A stretch of DNA of 64,000 nucleotides. It comes from Jaltomata sinuosa. Taxonomy: Eukaryota > Streptophyta > Magnoliopsida > Solanales > Solanaceae. The translations under genes and the position numbers were made by a program. The DNA lies in assembly GCA_003996215.1 (NCBI GenBank), contig QJPP01000277.1, forward strand, positions 744,001-808,000, written 5' to 3'. Below, in pieces: positions 54,545 to 63,117 of this stretch. Every line of letters starts with the position of its first letter. Within the stretch, counting starts at the first letter, position 1. The notes below the pieces were generated by a model. That model was not told the origin of the DNA. It was given only the letters and a program-made list of their open reading frames with translations, and did no database searches.

Positions 54545-57355
54545 ATGCCAAGTACCCGACGCTCGGGTGAACCAGTATTACCCTACGACCCCGAGCTCGC
54601 AAGGACGCTAAGTCAAACCATGGCTGCACAACAAACGGAGGCAGCAAGGCTCGCTGCAGAACAGCAGGCTCAACAGGATCAGCATCACTTGAATGCTGAA
54701 GATATAGAGGATGACACTGTATTAGACGGAGTTGGTGCTACGGGTGCCATTATTCTTCCTCCACTAGCGCCCGGGGCTAAGTTCAACATAACTAGCACAA
54801 TGCTCCAGCTGTTGAACTTAAAGGGATTATATCGAGGTACGGCTGGTGATGATCCAAACCGACACCTGATGAACTTTGTGGGTATCTGCAAGTCATTCGA
54901 ATTGCCTGGTGTAAGTCAGACCGCTATTAGATTCAGGTTGTTTCCATTGTCTCTATCTGATGAGGCAGCGTTATGGTTAACAGAGCTAACCCCCGACTCT
55001 ATCGCAACTTGGGGAGAGTTGAAAGGAGCTTTCCTAGAAAGGTTCTTTCCTCCCTCTAGGATGATACAGTTGAGGGATGAAATTAGCAATTTCAGACAAC
55101 AACCTCACGAGGCGTTGCATGAGACATGTTTGCGGTTCAAGAAGAAGCTGACACAATGCCCTAACCATCAGTTGACCGAAAATTTCTTAATGCAGACATT
55201 CTACAGGGCACTGAATTCGGCTACCAAGCCGACACTAGATAATGCAGCAGGTGGAGCGTTTATGGGTCTCACTTTCATCGATGCCACAGCTATTCTGGAC
55301 CGGCTCACTAAAACCAACAGGGCCTGGCATACACGGGACACCGAGACGGCTGCTAGCACTCATACAGTCGGTATGTCTGCAGAACAGCGCAGGAGAGAGG
55401 AAGAGCGGGATCAAGATATGGCCCATCTGAAAACACAAATGGACCTACTGACAAAACATTTGCTGTCAGCAGATCTGGAGAAAGTGAAAGTTGTGAATTC
55501 CCAAAGTAGAGCAGCAGAGTTCGAGTTTGATGAGGAGGCAAATTATTTGGGGGGTTTCCAGGCCAATGGCCAGGGAAACCAAGGTCGAAACTATCAGAGG
55601 GACAACTACCATGAGAAAGCTGGCTACAGAGATCGTGATCAGGGGAACTGGAAAAATAACACTGATAGAGGAGGGTTGTACGTACCACCTGGTAACAAAG
55701 AAAGAACTAGTAATGAGACAGGGACGTCCAAATTAGAGAATATGATGGAAAAGATGTTGTTGAAGGTGGAATCTACTGACTCCGGAGTCAAGGAAATGAA
55801 ATCTGAATTAACATCAATGAGTCAGTTAGTGAATTCTCATTCCACCACAATCAAGCAGTTAGAGCAACAAATGAGTCAAGTCTCGGCGTCTCTAAATCAA
55901 AGGAAAGCTGGAACATTGCCGAGTGACACCATTCAAAACCCGAGAAACGACGCGAATTGTATGGCAATCACCACCAGAAGCGGTAACGCATTATCAGAAA
56001 CACATCCGGTAATTCAGACCCAGAAAGATGCTGTAGCTGAGGAAGATGAGTTCATAGATGCTGAAATTATGGTCGATGAGGGTGTGAAAGTGTCTGCTGA
56101 AAAACCCGGAGCGGAAGAAGATGCTACTCAAGTGCTCACAGATAAAAGCAAGGAGGTTAAAAAACTTCCAACTATGATGCCTCGGCCACCACCTCCTTTC
56201 CCACAGCGGCTGAAGAAGAAAGTGGAAGATAGAAAGTTCCTGAACTTCATGACCATGCTCAAACAGATATCAGTAAACATCCCTCTGGTGGATGCGCTTG
56301 AACAAATGCCCGGTTATGCCAAGTTCATGAAGGACTTGATCACAAAGAAGAGGTCGGTAAGTTTTGAACCGGAAGACAACCTCCACCATTGTAGTGCCAT
56401 TTCATCAAGGTCGCTGGTCCAAAAGAAAGAAGACCCGGGTGCGTTCACTATTCCTTGCACCATAGGGGAGTTTAACTTTGCCAAGGCTCTTTGTGATTTG
56501 GGGGCTAGCATAAACTTGATGCCGTTAGCCATCTACCGGCAGTTGGGCTTAGGAGCCTCCAAACCGACAACTATGAGGTTATTGATGGCTGACAGATCGG
56601 TGAAACGCCCGGTTGGTATTTTGTATGATGTACTTGTGAAGGTGGGGAAGTTCATATTTCCGGCAGACTTCATGATTTTGGACTGCGAGGTGGACTTCGA
56701 AGTCCCTATTATTTTGGGACGACCCTTCTTGGAAACTGGAAGAGTATTGGTAGATATGGAGAGCAACGAGTTGACTTTCAGGTTGAACAAAGAGGTAGTG
56801 AAGTTTAATGTGTGCAGATCAATAAAGCAACCAAGGGACATGAATGTCGTCTCGGTTATTGATGTTGTTGCAGAATCTGATGTGATCGTTTTTGTTGAAG
56901 AGAGACTTGCTGTAGAGACATTGGCAGCAGTTATGATGAATTTTGATGATGATGGCATCGAAGATTATGAGGAAATTGTAAATGCTATGGTTGGAATGGG
57001 GTCATATGGTTACGCCCCAAAGAAATTGGATCTCGATTTAAAGAACAGACCAACACCTCCTGCAAAGCCTTCTATTGAGGAAGCACCGGTATTAAAGTTG
57101 AAAGAGTTGCCAAGCCATCTGAAGTATGCATTTTTGGGTGACAAAGATACCTTACCGGTAATCATCGCGACAGACCTTGTGAAATCTCAAGTTGAAGCGT
57201 TATTATCCACTATGAGGAGACACAAGAGAGCAATCGGCTGGCCCATTGCAGATATTATTGGCATTCTACTAGGTATTTGTGCTCATAAGATACATCTAGA
57301 AGAAAATTTCACTCCCACTACCGAACACCAGCGGAGACTGAATCCGTCAATGTAA
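54545..57355 (+). CDS. gag: H gag and protease (936 residues open)
   Basis: Particle protein and protease of an Athila-type element. Start at 54545, the first ATG after the primer site (MPSTRRSGEPVLPYD). Gag core at about residues 80-260: LLNLKGLYRGTAGDDPNRHL, EAALWLTELTP and GAFLERFFPPSRMIQLRDEI. A charged, coiled-coil-like stretch lies at about 275-325 and a Gly/Asn/Arg-rich one at about 335-385; no zinc knuckle is visible. Protease around residues 640-740: CDLGASINLMPLAIYRQLGL (D-L-G-A-S in place of the common D-T-G-A-S) and VPIILGRPFLETGR. It ends at TAA (57353-57355) before RT, which continues in the same frame. Apparently a young copy. Confidence 0.93.
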   Translation: MPSTRRSGEPVLPYDPELARTLSQTMAAQQTEAARLAAEQQAQQDQHHLNAEDIEDDTVLDGVGATGAIILPPLAPGAKFNITSTMLQLLNLKGLYRGTAGDDPNRHLMNFVGICKSFELPGVSQTAIRFRLFPLSLSDEAALWLTELTPDSIATWGELKGAFLERFFPPSRMIQLRDEISNFRQQPHEALHETCLRFKKKLTQCPNHQLTENFLMQTFYRALNSATKPTLDNAAGGAFMGLTFIDATAILDRLTKTNRAWHTRDTETAASTHTVGMSAEQRRREEERDQDMAHLKTQMDLLTKHLLSADLEKVKVVNSQSRAAEFEFDEEANYLGGFQANGQGNQGRNYQRDNYHEKAGYRDRDQGNWKNNTDRGGLYVPPGNKERTSNETGTSKLENMMEKMLLKVESTDSGVKEMKSELTSMSQLVNSHSTTIKQLEQQMSQVSASLNQRKAGTLPSDTIQNPRNDANCMAITTRSGNALSETHPVIQTQKDAVAEEDEFIDAEIMVDEGVKVSAEKPGAEEDATQVLTDKSKEVKKLPTMMPRPPPPFPQRLKKKVEDRKFLNFMTMLKQISVNIPLVDALEQMPGYAKFMKDLITKKRSVSFEPEDNLHHCSAISSRSLVQKKEDPGAFTIPCTIGEFNFAKALCDLGASINLMPLAIYRQLGLGASKPTTMRLLMADRSVKRPVGILYDVLVKVGKFIFPADFMILDCEVDFEVPIILGRPFLETGRVLVDMESNELTFRLNKEVVKFNVCRSIKQPRDMNVVSVIDVVAESDVIVFVEERLAVETLAAVMMNFDDDGIEDYEEIVNAMVGMGSYGYAPKKLDLDLKNRPTPPAKPSIEEAPVLKLKELPSHLKYAFLGDKDTLPVIIATDLVKSQVEALLSTMRRHKRAIGWPIADIIGILLGICAHKIHLEENFTPTTEHQRRLNPSM

Positions 57356-58879
57356 GAGGTGGTGAAGAAAGAGATCATCAAATGGCTCGATGCTGGAGTG
57401 GTTTACCCAATCTCTGATAGCAAATGGGTAAGCCTAGTGCAATGTGTTCCTAAGAAGGGAGGAATGAATGTGGTAGCAAATGACAAACATGAGCTGATTC
57501 CATTAAGACCTGTCACGGGCTGGCGAGTCTATATGGATTACCGGAAGCTAAACTCCTGTACTCTCCGTGATCATTTCCCCATGCCCTTTATGGATCAGAT
57601 GCTGGATAGATTAGCTGGAAGAGGTTGGTATTGCTTTTTAGATGGATATTCGGGGTACAACCAAATATCTATAGCCCCGGAAGATCAGGAGAAGACCACG
57701 TTCACCTGTCCCTATGGGACGTTTGCTTTTAGATGCATGCCCTTTGGTCTTTGCAATGCTCCTGCAACCTTCCAAAGATGCATGATGTCTATCTTTTCTA
57801 ATATGGTGGAGAACACATTGGAAGTCTTCATGGATGACTTTTCGGTAGTGGGTGATGCATTTGATGATTGCTTGGTTAATCTGAGTCAGGCGTTGCAAGG
57901 ATGTGAAGAGTCAAACCTCGTGCTAAATTGGGAGAAATGCCATTTCATGGTGAAAGAAGGCATTGTATTAGGACACAAAATATCTATGAGAGGTCTAGAG
58001 GTGGATAGAGCCAAGATTGAAGTCATCGAGAAACTACCTCCACCCATTTCAGTAAAGGGTGTGAGGAGTTTTCTTGGTCATGTCGGTTTCTACCGAAGGT
58101 TCATCAAAGATTTCTCTAAGGTTACTACCCCATTGTGCAAGTTGCTTGAAAAGGAGACGAAGTTTGTATTTGATGTTGAGTGTTTGAAGGCGTTTGAATG
58201 CCTGAAAGAAAAGTTAGTGGATGCTCCTATTATAATTGCCCCGGATTGGTCCAAACCGTTCGAAGTAATGTGCGATGCGAGTGGTGTGGCGCTTGGAGCT
58301 GTTTTGGGACAGAAGCGAGACAAACTTTTTAACCTCATTTATTATGCTAGTAAAGCATTGAATGGGGCGCAAAAGAACTACACAGTGACAGAACATGAGC
58401 TGCTGGCTGTTGTATACGCCTTTGAGAAATTCAGAGCATACTTACTTGGTACAAAAGTGGTGGTGCACACAGATCATGCGGCCTTGAGGTATCTGATGAC
58501 CAAAAAGGATGAAAAACCTCGACTAATCCGATGGGTGCTATTGTTGCAGGAATTTGACTTTGAAGTCAAAGATCGGAAAGGGTGTGAGAACCAGGTAGCG
58601 GATCATCTGTCCAGCCTTGAGAGGGAAGAGAACGTAATAGAGGGACCGGAGATTGATGATGCATTCCCGGATGAGCAGGTGATGGCTGCGTCACGTGATA
58701 TGGTGCCTTGGTACGCTGACTTCGCAAATTATGCGGTGAGTGACATGATCCCGGAAGATTTGAACTTCCACCAGAAAAAGAAGTTTTTCCATGATGCAAG
58801 TAAGTTTTTCTGGGATGAGCCGTATTTATTCCGGTTGTGTGCTGACAACTTAGTGAGGAGATGTGTACCGGAAGCGTAA
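57356..58879 (+). CDS. pol: H reverse transcriptase and RNase H (507 codons open)
   Basis: Same frame as the gag ORF, separated only by TAA at 57353. RT: KKEIIKWLDAGVVYPISDSK, VPKKGG, VYMDYRKLNSCTLRDHFPMP, FLDGYSGYNQI, catalytic EVFMDDFSVV (near 57829) and NWEKCHFMVKEGIVLGHKI. RNase H: IIAPDWSKPFEVMCDASGVA (58271), EHELLAVVYAFEKFRAYLLG, VVHTDHAALRYLMTKKDEKP, GCENQVADHLSSLE. All acidic catalytic residues I can locate are present. The open stretch contains no stop until TAA at 58877-58879, after which integrase continues in the same frame. Confidence 0.93.
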   Translation, partial: EVVKKEIIKWLDAGVVYPISDSKWVSLVQCVPKKGGMNVVANDKHELIPLRPVTGWRVYMDYRKLNSCTLRDHFPMPFMDQMLDRLAGRGWYCFLDGYSGYNQISIAPEDQEKTTFTCPYGTFAFRCMPFGLCNAPATFQRCMMSIFSNMVENTLEVFMDDFSVVGDAFDDCLVNLSQALQGCEESNLVLNWEKCHFMVKEGIVLGHKISMRGLEVDRAKIEVIEKLPPPISVKGVRSFLGHVGFYRRFIKDFSKVTTPLCKLLEKETKFVFDVECLKAFECLKEKLVDAPIIIAPDWSKPFEVMCDASGVALGAVLGQKRDKLFNLIYYASKALNGAQKNYTVTEHELLAVVYAFEKFRAYLLGTKVVVHTDHAALRYLMTKKDEKPRLIRWVLLLQEFDFEVKDRKGCENQVADHLSSLEREENVIEGPEIDDAFPDEQVMAASRDMVPWYADFANYAVSDMIPEDLNFHQKKKFFHDASKFFWDEPYLFRLCADNLVRRCVPEA

Positions 58880-59749
58880 ATGACAAGCATCTTGCAAGCT
58901 TGCCATTCGTCCCCAGTTGGAGGACATCATGCGGGTAACCGAACCGCCCAAAAAATCTTACAGTGTGGTTATTATTGGCCGACAATCCAGAAAGATTCAT
59001 ATGAATTTTCCAAGTTCTGTGATCAATGCCAACGAAGAGGAGAAATCTCTCGCCGACGAGAGCTACCCATGTCCACTATTTTGGAAGTTGAATTGTTCGA
59101 TGTATGGGGAATAGATTTCATGGGCCCTTTTGAAAGTTCTTACGGGAACCGCTACATCTTGGTAGCGGTGGATTATGTGTCAAAGTGGGTAGAGGTGGTT
59201 GCTTTGGCCAACAATGAAGGGAAAAGTGTGGTGGCATTCTTAAAAAGAAACATCTTTGCTCGGTTTGGCACCCCTCGCACAATCATCAGTGATGGAGGCT
59301 TACATTTTTGTAATAAGGTGTTCCGGGCTGCTCTAGCAAAATATGGAGTGAAGCAACACAAGGTAGCCACACCTTATCACCCCCAAACCAGTGGGCAAGT
59401 CGAGGTGTCGAACCGGGAGATTAAAGAGATCTTGGCTAAGTCTGTGAATGTGAACCAGCGAGATTGGGCGAGGAAGCTGGATGACGCACTCTCGGTGTAC
59501 CGCACAGCGTTTAAGACGCCAATAGGTGTGTCTCCTTACCAATTTGTTTTTGGTAAAGCGTGTCACTTGCCCGTGGAACTTGAGCACAAGGCCCTTTGGG
59601 CACTCAAAAAGTTAAATCTCAGTTGGAAAGAGGCATCGGAACTAAGGTTGGAACAATTGAATGAGATGGACGAGTTCCGATTGCGAGCATATGAGAGGTC
59701 CGCTCTCTACAAGGAACGAATGAAGCTGTACCATGACAAGAAGATTTAG
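58880..59749 (+). CDS. pol: H integrase, zinc domain and core (289 residues open)
   Basis: Same frame again. Zinc domain at residues about 10-50 (CHSSPVGGHHAGNRTAQKIL, CDQCQR). Core: DVWGIDFMGPFESS, KWVEVVALANNEGKSVVAFL, TIISDGGLHFCNKVFRA, SGQVEVSNREIKEIL, so D, D and E are all present. A Gln codon in YGVKQHKVATPY, absent from F (YGVKHKVSTPY), leaves 36 instead of 35 residues between the second Asp and the Glu. Ends at TAG 59747-59749 in the HDKKI segment, before the C-domain. Confidence 0.92.
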   Translation: MTSILQACHSSPVGGHHAGNRTAQKILQCGYYWPTIQKDSYEFSKFCDQCQRRGEISRRRELPMSTILEVELFDVWGIDFMGPFESSYGNRYILVAVDYVSKWVEVVALANNEGKSVVAFLKRNIFARFGTPRTIISDGGLHFCNKVFRAALAKYGVKQHKVATPYHPQTSGQVEVSNREIKEILAKSVNVNQRDWARKLDDALSVYRTAFKTPIGVSPYQFVFGKACHLPVELEHKALWALKKLNLSWKEASELRLEQLNEMDEFRLRAYERSALYKERMKLYHDKKI

Positions 59750-59995
59750 AAAAGGGAGTTCAAAGTAGGGGACTTGGTATTGTTGTTCAACTCCAGGTTA
59801 AAATTATTTCCCGGGAAACTCAAATCCAAATGGTCCGGACCATTCAAAGTACACCAAGTGTTCCCATCCGGTGCGGTCGAACTCGAAAATAAAGATGGTG
59901 AGTTGTTCAAAGCCAATGGGCAGAGGATAAAGCAATATTTGGGCCTCCCGGAGGAGGTACATGTTCTGTCTTTGGTGTATCTTGATGAAGTCTGA
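59750..59995 (+). pseudogene. pol: H integrase C-terminal domain, after a stop
   Basis: In frame with the core: FKVGDLVLLFNSRLKLFPGK, KWSGPFKVHQVFPSGAVELE and FKANGQRIKQYLG. This is the DNA-binding C-domain of Athila-type integrases, with no chromodomain. It would be translated only by readthrough of the TAG at 59747. Natural stop TGA at 59993. Confidence 0.87.
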
Positions 59996-60020
59996 GTAAT
60001 CAAGACACCCTCGTCGTGCC

Positions 60021-60059
60021 GCAACGTTAAATCAGGCGCTGTATGGGAGGCAACCCATA
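60021..60059 (+). ncRNA. Conserved post-pol RNA hairpin of H (candidate)
   Basis: AACGTTAAATCAGGCGCTG is followed by TATGGG-AGGCAA-CCCATA (60042-60059), a perfect 6-bp stem and 6-nt loop, about 47 bp after the pol stop. F has the same block with a different but fully paired stem. Function unknown; translation, splicing or packaging of element RNA are possible roles. Confidence 0.6.
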
Positions 60060-60157
60060 AATTATTGTTGTATTATAGTCGTAGAAAAATTTGATTTGTT
60101 AGAATTGGTTAATGTGTGCGTTGAGTGTGCAGGTACAAAGAATGGACGTAACAGCGT

Positions 60158-60430
60158 GTTCTGTCTAAGAGTGACGGTGACTGTTGACGGACCGTCAAAG
60201 TCTTGACGGACCGTCACACGGACCGTCACATAACTGACAAATATTCATGTCCACTGCTTTAGAGTGACGATGGTCTCGATGGACCGTCAAAGACTTGATG
60301 GACCGTCATCTCTGGCCGTCACCCATAATCCTCAAAAAAAGGGCTCACTGCCTAATTGTGACGCCCCAAGTGACGGACCGTCAAGCCGTTGACGGAACGT
60401 CACACCAGGCCGTCACCCATCAGGTAAGTT
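60158..60430 (+). repeat. Three 94-bp units with TGACGGACCGTCA palindromes, post-pol spacer
   Basis: Unit starts at about 60158 (TTCTGTCTAAGAGTGACGG), 60252 (CACTGCTTTAGAGTGACGA) and 60346 (CACTGCCTAATTGTGACGC), 94 bp apart. Inside each: two TGACGGACCGTCA-type palindromes, then GGCCGTCACCC or GGACCGTCACA. Same layout as the LTR units at 53221-53466. Confidence 0.9.
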
Positions 60431-61010
60431 TTGTTTTTAATTTCGGGCAACCCGACCCAAAACCAAACCGACCCACCCGGTTACATATTAATTTCATCTT
60501 CATCATTTTTTTCCCCTACTTAGCTCCTCCGTCCAAAAAGCTCCAAAACCTCCATTAATCTATGATCCGTTTCTTTTCCCAAGAAATTCCCACATCCCCA
60601 TTGTCCTTTCTCCACCTTGTCCAAAACGCAAGAAACCACCAAGTTCCCGCTAGTTGTCTATCGGTTCTAATAAATCAAAAAGGGAATAGCGATTTCTTCT
60701 ACCTAAAAAGATCAAGGTATGATTCTAAGCTCTTCCTCGTTGAGATTATTTGAGTAGAATGAAGAAATAAGAAGGAAATTGTTGGGTTTGTATATTTATG
60801 AAATTGAGATAATGTAAAATGTTGTTGGGTAGAAATGGGGTATCATTGTTGTTTGAAATCGTAAGTTGGACATGGGTGAAGTCTTGAGTAACCCATGAGA
60901 TTAATTATTTGATGGGTGGTGACCTTATGAAACCAAATCCCACAAAAAAATAGCAATACCCCGAATTGAGCACAAGGTGTTCGATGAAATACCTCAAAGA
61001 AGGCTAAAAC
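60431..61010 (+). other. H spacer between two repeat blocks
   Basis: About 580 bp of non-coding sequence with C/T-rich runs (60500-60660). No gene is recognised. The reading frames at 60295-60753 lie over repeats and show no known motif. Confidence 0.5.
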
Positions 61011-61011
61011 T

Positions 61012-61166
61012 AACTGTCTAGCAGCGATGGTTGGTGTGACGGTCCGTCGCACACGTGACGGCCCGTCAGCCAAACCGTCAACAGTAGACAGTGCACTGTC
61101 TTAGAGGGACGGTCGGTGTGACGGTCCGTCACACCTGTGACGGTCCGTCACCCAAACCGTCACTCC
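61012..61166 (+). repeat. Two 82-bp palindromic units before ORF3 of H
   Basis: Starts at 61012 (AACTGTCTAGCAGCGATGG) and 61094 (CACTGTCTTAGAGGGACGG). Each has GTGTGACGGTCCGTC, GTGACGGYCCGTCA and CCAAACCGTCA. Between them stands AGACAGTGCACTGTCT, a perfect 16-bp palindrome. The block ends about 65 bp before the probable ORF3 acceptor. Confidence 0.9.
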
Positions 61167-61220
61167 GAGACAGTTGGTAGTATTGAGTGATTTTCATGTT
61201 CTCACATGTTTGAACTTGTT

Positions 61221-61230
61221 CACGTGCAGT
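61221..61230 (+). promoter_or_regulatory. Possible 3' splice site before ORF3
   Basis: TTGTTCACGTGCAG then TTACATAGCC. A pyrimidine-poor but plausible acceptor 4-5 bases before the inferred ORF3 start. In some plant Athila-like elements the third ORF is made from a spliced RNA (family knowledge); the donor is not identified here. Confidence 0.3.
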
Positions 61231-61233
61231 TAC

Positions 61234-63117
61234 ATAGCCCCCAAACAACAACCGCCTCGCGGTCAAGCACAAAAGAAGAAAGAAAGGATCGCTACAACTC
61301 GGACCCTAATCGATGAATCGAGTAGCGACGAAGAAGCAGTTGTAGCCCCGACTTACCAAACTAGGCTAGTTAAACGAACAACCACCCAAGTCTCCCAGTC
61401 TGAAGAGGAGAGTGGGTCATCTAGCAGTAAGTCGGGGAGCGGTAGTGGATCGGATGAAAGTGGTAGCTCCAGCCCCAATTCGGAGGATGTAGGTGGTCCT
61501 GAAAACATTGCAGGGAGTGCACCCATGGACAGAGAGTCGATCTGGTGGGCACTTAAGGATGCTCAGAAGCACTATATTGACGGTCTTTCCAAAACGAGGT
61601 CGAGAAGCCACAAATGACCGATAGCTGAAGAAGTGCAAATCATGACAACAGATCTGCCCGAATACCCAGTTCTTCAGACACAGTTCCAAAGATATCAGCT
61701 CGAGTGGATGAGTTCGCCCCCGGGATTCTATTTTCCAGAATTAGTCCGGGAATTCTATGCCAACTATTTGGCACTGCTGGAGAACAAATGTGAGCCAGGA
61801 AAAGGGGTTAAATCATCCCCAAGGCAGGACAGGGTGCCCGTTCGGGGTAGGCAAGTGGACATCTCACGGGAAATGATCAACAGGGTCCTCTTTGGCCCTG
61901 AATACATCCCTCCACCTGATATGCCAGAGTTTCATGACAAGATCTCCAACGCCTACTCGCAGAGACCATGGTTGGCCCGAACATTGACTGATGGCTCACC
62001 ATCTTGGCTGACTCAGAGGGGACGGATATCGAAGCAATCACTAAGCTTCATAGCCAAGTTTTGGTGGGCGGTTGTGCTGCTCAGGTTATTTCCAACAGGA
62101 GGAGACAATAATTTGGATGAGGGAAGAGCCATCCTTGTGGCAAGCTTGATAGCCGGGTACGTCATCAACTTCGGAATGATAATTGCAGACGAGTTGCGGA
62201 CCCGGGCCATAAAAATTACTTCTTCGCTGCCGTTCCCGTGTCTAGTGACTGAGTTATGCAGGCGTGCAGAGGTGTCAATATGGGATGGTATTGATAAGCA
62301 AGTGACAGCATCATCAAAGCAGAATATTGACAAATCAAGGGATGACACTAAGTTTGAATTGAGGGTTCACAAGCCTCAGATCTTAGAAAAGCCAACCACA
62401 ACCACCTCCGAGGCAACCGACACCCCATCAGGCACAGAAATGCCACTTGCGGTGTTTGATCCGAAAATGTCACAGACAACAAGAGCTACTGCTGAAAGCT
62501 CTGGCACTGCGACAAGGCCTCCTCTACCACCAGAATATCACATGAACCCCCGAAATTTTGCTAAGATGGTGCAAAAGCAGAAACAGTTGGATAAACAAAT
62601 TGCTGCATGGATGGACTTGTTTAAACCCACCATTGATGAAGCAATACGGGAGGCTCTGAAGCCATTCGAGGGGCTGCGTGCAAGGGTAGATACGATGGAA
62701 ACCCGGATGGATGCAAGGCTAAATGAAATGAGCATCCCGGACCTGGCAAGATTTGATGCGGAGCTAAAGAAGGTGAAAAATGATATCACAGTCCTCAAGC
62801 AAGAAAAAGCATTTTATGAGGAGACATCGGAGTTCGTGGACTTGGACGAAGAAACCACGATAGTGGATTTGATGGGTCGGCCACTGAAAATTAGTGAACC
62901 CCAAACAGGTGAAAGTGGGGTAAAGAAATCAAAGAAGAGGAAGCACAAAAAGATATCAGCTGAGGAGGACGAGTTAGAGGTCGCGAAGCAGCGATCGGTA
63001 ATAGATGAGCAGCTGCGACATGAAAGAGTGTGTGCCCAAGCAGGTGGGGCATCTTCCAGTGTTGTACCGGAGTCTGAAAAGACCCCAGATGATGATGAGC
63101 CGCGTACGGAAACCTAG
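61234..63117 (+). pseudogene. H third ORF (env-like position; plant transposon-associated domain)
   Basis: Athila elements often carry a third ORF between pol and the 3' LTR, historically called env-like. The frame runs from ATA GCC CCC AAA (61234) to TAG at 63117 with one TGA (61615-61617). N-part: basic (QPPRGQAQKKKE), then a long Ser/Glu/Asp-rich stretch (61310-61490). The middle (61700-62300: SPPGFYFPELVREFYANYLA, RGRQVDISREMINRVLFGPE, RGRISKQSLSFIAKFWWAVV, RAILVASLIAGYVINFGMII) resembles the putative plant transposon protein domain of such ORFs. The C-part is coiled-coil-like (62560-62820), ending in a Lys-rich signal (KKSKKRKHKK). No signal peptide or convincing transmembrane anchor, so a true envelope role is doubtful. 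Confidence 0.75.

Noticed and set aside
61174..61233. ATG at 61174 as the true start of ORF3
   Set aside because: The first 20 residues are hydrophobic, follow directly on the palindromic repeats and cross a likely splice acceptor; the basic, family-like N-terminus begins at 61234. Kept only as an alternative.
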